Assembly: GCF_021347895.1 (NCBI RefSeq)
Contig: NC_067131.1
Coordinates: 4,368,653 to 4,432,652 of the forward strand
From: Acanthochromis polyacanthus
Lineage: Eukaryota; Chordata; Actinopteri; Pomacentridae
DNA length: 64,000 bases
Reading direction: 5' to 3'
The position numbers and the translations under genes were made by a program. The notes beneath the pieces are model-generated. The model worked only from the letters and a program-made list of their open reading frames with translations. It was not told the origin of the DNA and searched no databases. Positions 58,274-64,000 of this stretch are shown here, one piece after another. Every line of letters starts with the position of its first letter. Positions within the stretch are counted from its first letter, which is position 1.

Positions 58274-59333
58274 CTGAAAACAGAAAAAAATCAATGGATC
58301 AATTACATTTACATTATCTGTGGGTATTTATTTAACAACAAACAGATGTTTTTCTCATTAGAAATCTAATCATCTCTCTGCTCTGTGATGTTCTCATGGA
58401 GATGTCAGGCTTATTAGCAGCACTGATGGAATGAATCAGCCTATAGCTGAGTCTCATTAATTCAGACAGTATGGACCCCCCACTGCTGCAAATGAGCAGG
58501 TGACTCACCCACATTATCAACATCAGTGTGAAATGGTGGCACATCTGATTCTCATCTGCAGGAATACTACAATGCATGCTGCAGAATAGCATCAAAACGA
58601 GTGGAAAATGGGGAATAAGAATGTGATATTCACATTTTACGCGCAATGGCCGACGAATCGGAGGCAACCACGCGCCACCCATCCTCACTAAAATGGAAGA
58701 CAGGAACGTAAACACGAGAGGAAAAAAACAGGTGAAGGTCGAGGTTCGATGCAGAGGCTGAACCGGACTCGACACATTTAAGCACAAAACTCAAGGTCAC
58801 GTCGTTGATCTGCGTCCACATGAAAGCAACAAAGAGAGAAACGATCGACATGTTTTCCTGCCTCACTGCAGCATCCGCGGATCGACTTACTGCTCAAAGT
58901 GCGCAGGATCCGAGCTGCTTCATTCCATCACCCTCCCATCAATCCTGTTCATTAACTGAAGACTGGTAAACACCGAAACACCAGCTCTGATCGGGGTTAA
59001 ATCTCAGCTTCTGTCGGCCTCCTGGCTGTAGGGACATCGGGTGCTCTCCGTGGTGCTGAAGCTGAGCGTCTGCGTCGAAGCTGCGGTAGGCGGTGGCTTA
59101 AAACCCGAAGAAATCCCCATCTCTCCGCGTTTATCCGTTAATATGTCACAATATGTCGTCGGATCTGACTGTTATCAGCTTTTAATCGCCGCCGTGATCC
59201 ATTTATCATCATATTTATCTAATTAGAAAGGCCCCGTAGCTGCATAATTCTTTTTTTTTTTTGATAAATCGAAGGTCTGTGTTTGCAGTTTTGACACAAA
59301 TGTGTGCAAGGAAAAAACAGAGACCAAACTTAC

Positions 59334-59800
59334 CAGATCTCCAGCTTCGGTGCAAATAAAACACTGCAATGTAAAGGTGATGCTCTGCGCCTCGAGTCCC
59401 GTTCTTTCCTTTGCAGAATTAAAACCAGAAAACCATCTCTGAGGGATGTGAAGCAACAATGAAGAAGAACAAAAAAGAATAATCCGAGTGGAAAGAGAGG
59501 AGCAGGAGAGAGAGACGGAGCCTCGGCGGTGCGCAGTGGATGGAGGGCAGTTGTGGAATGGATGCTGAGATGAAGATGTTGCTGCTGGTCCTGCTGGATG
59601 CTGAGAGCTGCTGATGTTGTGTCACTGACTGACTGCGCTCCTGACGCACAAGGCGGTGGGCTGGCGCCGCTCTGCGCTGGAAAACACAACAACTCCGCCT
59701 TCAGCCGACGAGCAGCAGGAGAGAAACTGAACCCTCTGAACTCCGAAGATGTTTTCCTTCCCTCACAGCCAACAACCCGAACAATAGCGTTGATCTGCAG
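59334..59800 (-). other. CDK5R1: CDK5R1 non-coding exon 1 candidate and promoter region
   Basis: The - strand reads AGATCTGGTAAGTTTGG with a GTAAGT donor at 59333-59328, a strong match that would pair with the acceptor at 58274 to give a 1060-bp intron. A second donor, GAGCAGTAAGTCG (exon end 58891), could define an alternative first exon. The 59540-59720 region is relatively GC- and CpG-rich, as expected near a promoter. The transcription start is not determinable, so the right boundary is arbitrary. Confidence 0.4.
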
Positions 59801-60224
59801 GGATGGAAGAAGTGAGCTGGCAGCCATGTGGTTTCTAGGGATGGACTGGATAAAGAGCCTTTACATCAGCCCACCTGACTGCTTCACTTTAATCTCCATA
59901 GTGACTTTAACAGCAGCCTCCCAGCTATATTAATAAACACAGACACAGACATATATATTCCATTTGGCCAGATTTGGCTTTTTTATTCATTGCTGCCCAG
60001 TTATTCATCATTAAAATGAAGAAAATCTCACCTGAACCACTGAAATAAAGCTATAAACACACACCTGATCCTGAATTTTTAAAAAAACAATATATATAAA
60101 ATGCTGTAAGTAACAGTGAAACCTCAAAAACAATTGCAGATGATCAATAAAAATCATATTTGAAAATGTAGGAGGCTTGTATGGCCTGTTGCGAAAAAAA
60201 AACTACACTTCCCTAAATGCTTTA

Positions 60225-60498
<274 letters not shown>

Positions 60499-61384
60499 TA
60501 GCTAGTGGCTTTGAATAGCCGGCGGTGCTGACTCACTGCTGAACGGTGGGCTAACGCTAGCTGCTGGGTCGGTAGCAGCCCGGCTAATGTTAGGCCTGAG
60601 CCTGAAATGTGTCAGTTAGGACTTGTGAGGACTGTTGTGTTTTCCGCTGTGTTTTTTGGTCTTTTTTGTTTTGTCTTTGACAACAGTTTCAGTTAGCTTT
60701 ACCTGAGGCTTAGCATCAGTACTGTTAATGCGGCTAACGTCTTTAGCTTGTTGCCTAAAGCTGCTCCACTACCAGATCCACTACCTGTTTTGTTATTATA
60801 TGGGGCACTTATGGGGGATTTGTTAAGATTTGCTTGTGTATTCGTGGTTCCAAATGTAAATTCATTACCAGTTATGTAACACAAAAGTTTTTTTTTTTTT
60901 TTTTACACTTTCCAGGGGTATGGCTGTCCTCAAACTGCCTTGTCACACCAGCCCACTAGCTGTCAAGTTGTCTTTCTTCCCTGTTTACCCCTCAGGTTGT
61001 CATGTTTTCACATCAGTATTATTGTATTTCTCATTAGTACTGGAGTTATTTCACGTCCAAAGTTGGTTATTTTCCACTGAAATGCTTGTAACGGTCATTT
61101 ATGAGTCATTAAGCCAAATGTTTACAGGTTTCAACCTCAGGAATGTCAGTACTGTTATTCTCAGTTTACCTTCTTTGTAAATTGGATGGTTTTTGAGGTT
61201 TTGACAGCTGGTTGAACAAAATAAGCAATTTCAAGTCAACATCCTGGCTTTGTTTTTGACAGTTTAAATAATAAACAGTGATTAATGGATAATAGTAATA
61301 ATCCTCAGCCAAGGCCACAGCAGCCAGATTGGAGTGTGAGTTTTTGTGATTATTAGTGTTGGAGCAGCAGCATCTAATTGTTTC

Positions 61385-61642
61385 CACTGTTGATTAATTG
61401 TTTTGGATTTAAAATGTCATAAATGGACAAAAGATGTCAGTCAGTGTTTTAGAAAGTTCCAGATAACATCCTTGAATGTCTTGTTTTTTCCACAACCCAA
61501 ATATGTCAGAGAGGAGGAAAGAAATGAGAAAATACTCACAGTTAACAAGCAGGAATCAGAGAATTTACATCTTTTTAAACAATAATCGGCTGCTTATCAA
61601 AATAGTTGGCACTTAAGTCGGTACTCGTTGTTGCAGCTCTAA
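61385..61642 (+). repeat. hAT-like dispersed repeat
   Basis: Contains TGATTAATTGTTTTGG, TCAGTCAGTGTTTTAGAAAG, CTTGAATGTCTTGTTTTTTC, GAGGAGGAAAGAAATGAGAA and ATCAAAATAGTTGGCAC, and ends in GTTGTTGCAGCTCTA, the inverse of the TAGGGCTGCAAC-type end seen at 12698. A degraded copy of the same family as 60-668. Confidence 0.75.
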
Positions 61643-61774
61643 TTCATATGTATGTTTAATTAAACAGTGTATTTCATCCATGATGTTTACTTTTAAGGAC
61701 TGTTATTCCATCGCTGTACTGTCAGGACACAGCTGATGATTATTTTCATTGTCCAGTAATTTTTCAGTTATATT

Positions 61775-62150
61775 CTAGCTTAATTGTTTGGGTATTTGGT
61801 CTATAAAACATCTAGTTTATGGTCCTAGAGGAACAAAAAAAGATACATTGTTCATATTTGGGAAGCTAGAATCAAAATTTTGTCATTTTGTTTGTAAGAA
61901 ATTGGTCAAAGCACTTATCACAATATGTGGCAAATTAATTCAGTTGTTGGCAAAGTCTCATAAAGCCCAAGATAATGTCCTCATATGTCATTTTTTTCCA
62001 CAACCCAAAGATATTCAACTTTCTGAGAAATGGAGAATGAGTACTGTGACTTCTTTCTCCTAAAAGTATCCCTCTAGCTGATCAGTCGATTATCAAAGTA
62101 GTTGGAGATTAATGCATTAGTTTACAGCTACTCATTAAGTAGATTAATTG
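61775..62150 (+). repeat. hAT-like dispersed repeat, degraded second copy
   Basis: Shares ATAAAGCCCAAGATAATGTC, CATATGTCATTTTTTTCCAC, CAACCCAAAGATATTCAACT and CGATTATCAAAGTAGTTGG with the neighbouring copy. An internal portion seems repeated (TTTGTAAGAAATTGGTCAAA upstream). Ends unclear. Confidence 0.65.
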
Positions 62151-62319
62151 TTCACCTTCGGTTATAATGATAATGTTGAGCCACTGTTTGCAGAGCAGAT
62201 TATGAGACTAAATGAGTCTCACGGTGGTTCTCGGATCATTTGGAAATTCACAGATTGAATAGTGTTTGAGTTGAGGAGACACTTTCTGTGAATGTTAACA
62301 AGTGTCCTTTCTTTAACAG

Positions 62320-62421
62320 TGAGAAGAGATGTTCAAGAGAACGATGAGGAAGCTGTCAGAGTTAAAGAACAAAGCATCCTGGAGCTGGGAACACTCCTGG
62401 CAAAGACAGGACAGGCTGCAG
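62320..62421 (+). CDS. PSMD11: PSMD11 (Rpn6) exon 2
   Basis: The exon completes the split Val codon and encodes [20 protein letters not shown], then [13 protein letters not shown], with donor GTAACG at 62422 and a split Glu codon (G|AG). The 102-bp length keeps frame with exons 1 and 3. The residues form the first helices of the N-terminal alpha-solenoid (TPR-like) of Rpn6. Mammals have [12 protein letters not shown] and [13 protein letters not shown] here (from memory), so conservation is very high. Confidence 0.95.
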
Positions 62422-62457
62422 GTAACGTTTCAGCTCTGGTTCAACTCTGAAGTCTAA

Positions 62458-64000
<1,543 letters not shown>

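Overview
The window is nuclear DNA of a vertebrate, almost certainly a teleost fish and probably a percomorph. It has GT-AG introns, long AT-rich non-coding stretches, and repeat families typical of fish (Tc1/mariner, hAT-like and TTAA-flanked MITEs, L2- and RTE-like LINE tails). Three protein genes can be recognised, in the neighbourhood known from human 17q11.2: MYO1D, CDK5R1 and PSMD11. Species cannot be decided from the sequence.

Layout. (1) 1-8308 lies in a MYO1D intron upstream of the penultimate exon and holds repeats, including a nested transposon carrying a RecQ-helicase-like fragment. (2) 8309-8463 and 43867-44023 are the last two coding exons of MYO1D on the + strand, encoding the C-terminal 103 residues of the TH1 tail. 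They are separated by a 35.4-kb final intron full of satellites, palindromic MITEs and Tc1 relics. (3) 44024 to about 54170 is the MYO1D 3' flank and the space between two convergent genes, with a multi-module repeat, a local tandem duplication carrying MITEs and a 75-bp inverted repeat. (4) 54170-59334+ is CDK5R1 (p35) on the - strand: a complete single-exon CDS of 302 codons, a long candidate 3'UTR and a 5'UTR with a likely intron. (5) 60322 onward is the start of PSMD11 (Rpn6) on the + strand: exons 1-3, 130 codons, with the rest beyond the window.

The three genes do not form a pathway. MYO1D is a class I myosin, CDK5R1 is the activator of the neuronal kinase CDK5, and PSMD11 is a lid subunit of the 26S proteasome. 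Their adjacency is conserved synteny. CDK5R1 and MYO1D converge as in human, but PSMD11 is head-to-head with CDK5R1, whereas as I remember the human map the two point the same way.

I found no compelling new biological system. The items most worth a second look are the RecQ-like fragment inside a transposon with 9-bp target duplications, the 4 x 41-bp higher-order satellite at 29.4-30.4 kb, a 57-60-bp-arm palindrome made from a piece of Tc1 transposase, the changed residue at the calpain cleavage position of p35, and the altered orientation of PSMD11. Most long open frames in the window are repeats or antisense shadows. No tRNA, rRNA or CRISPR was seen.
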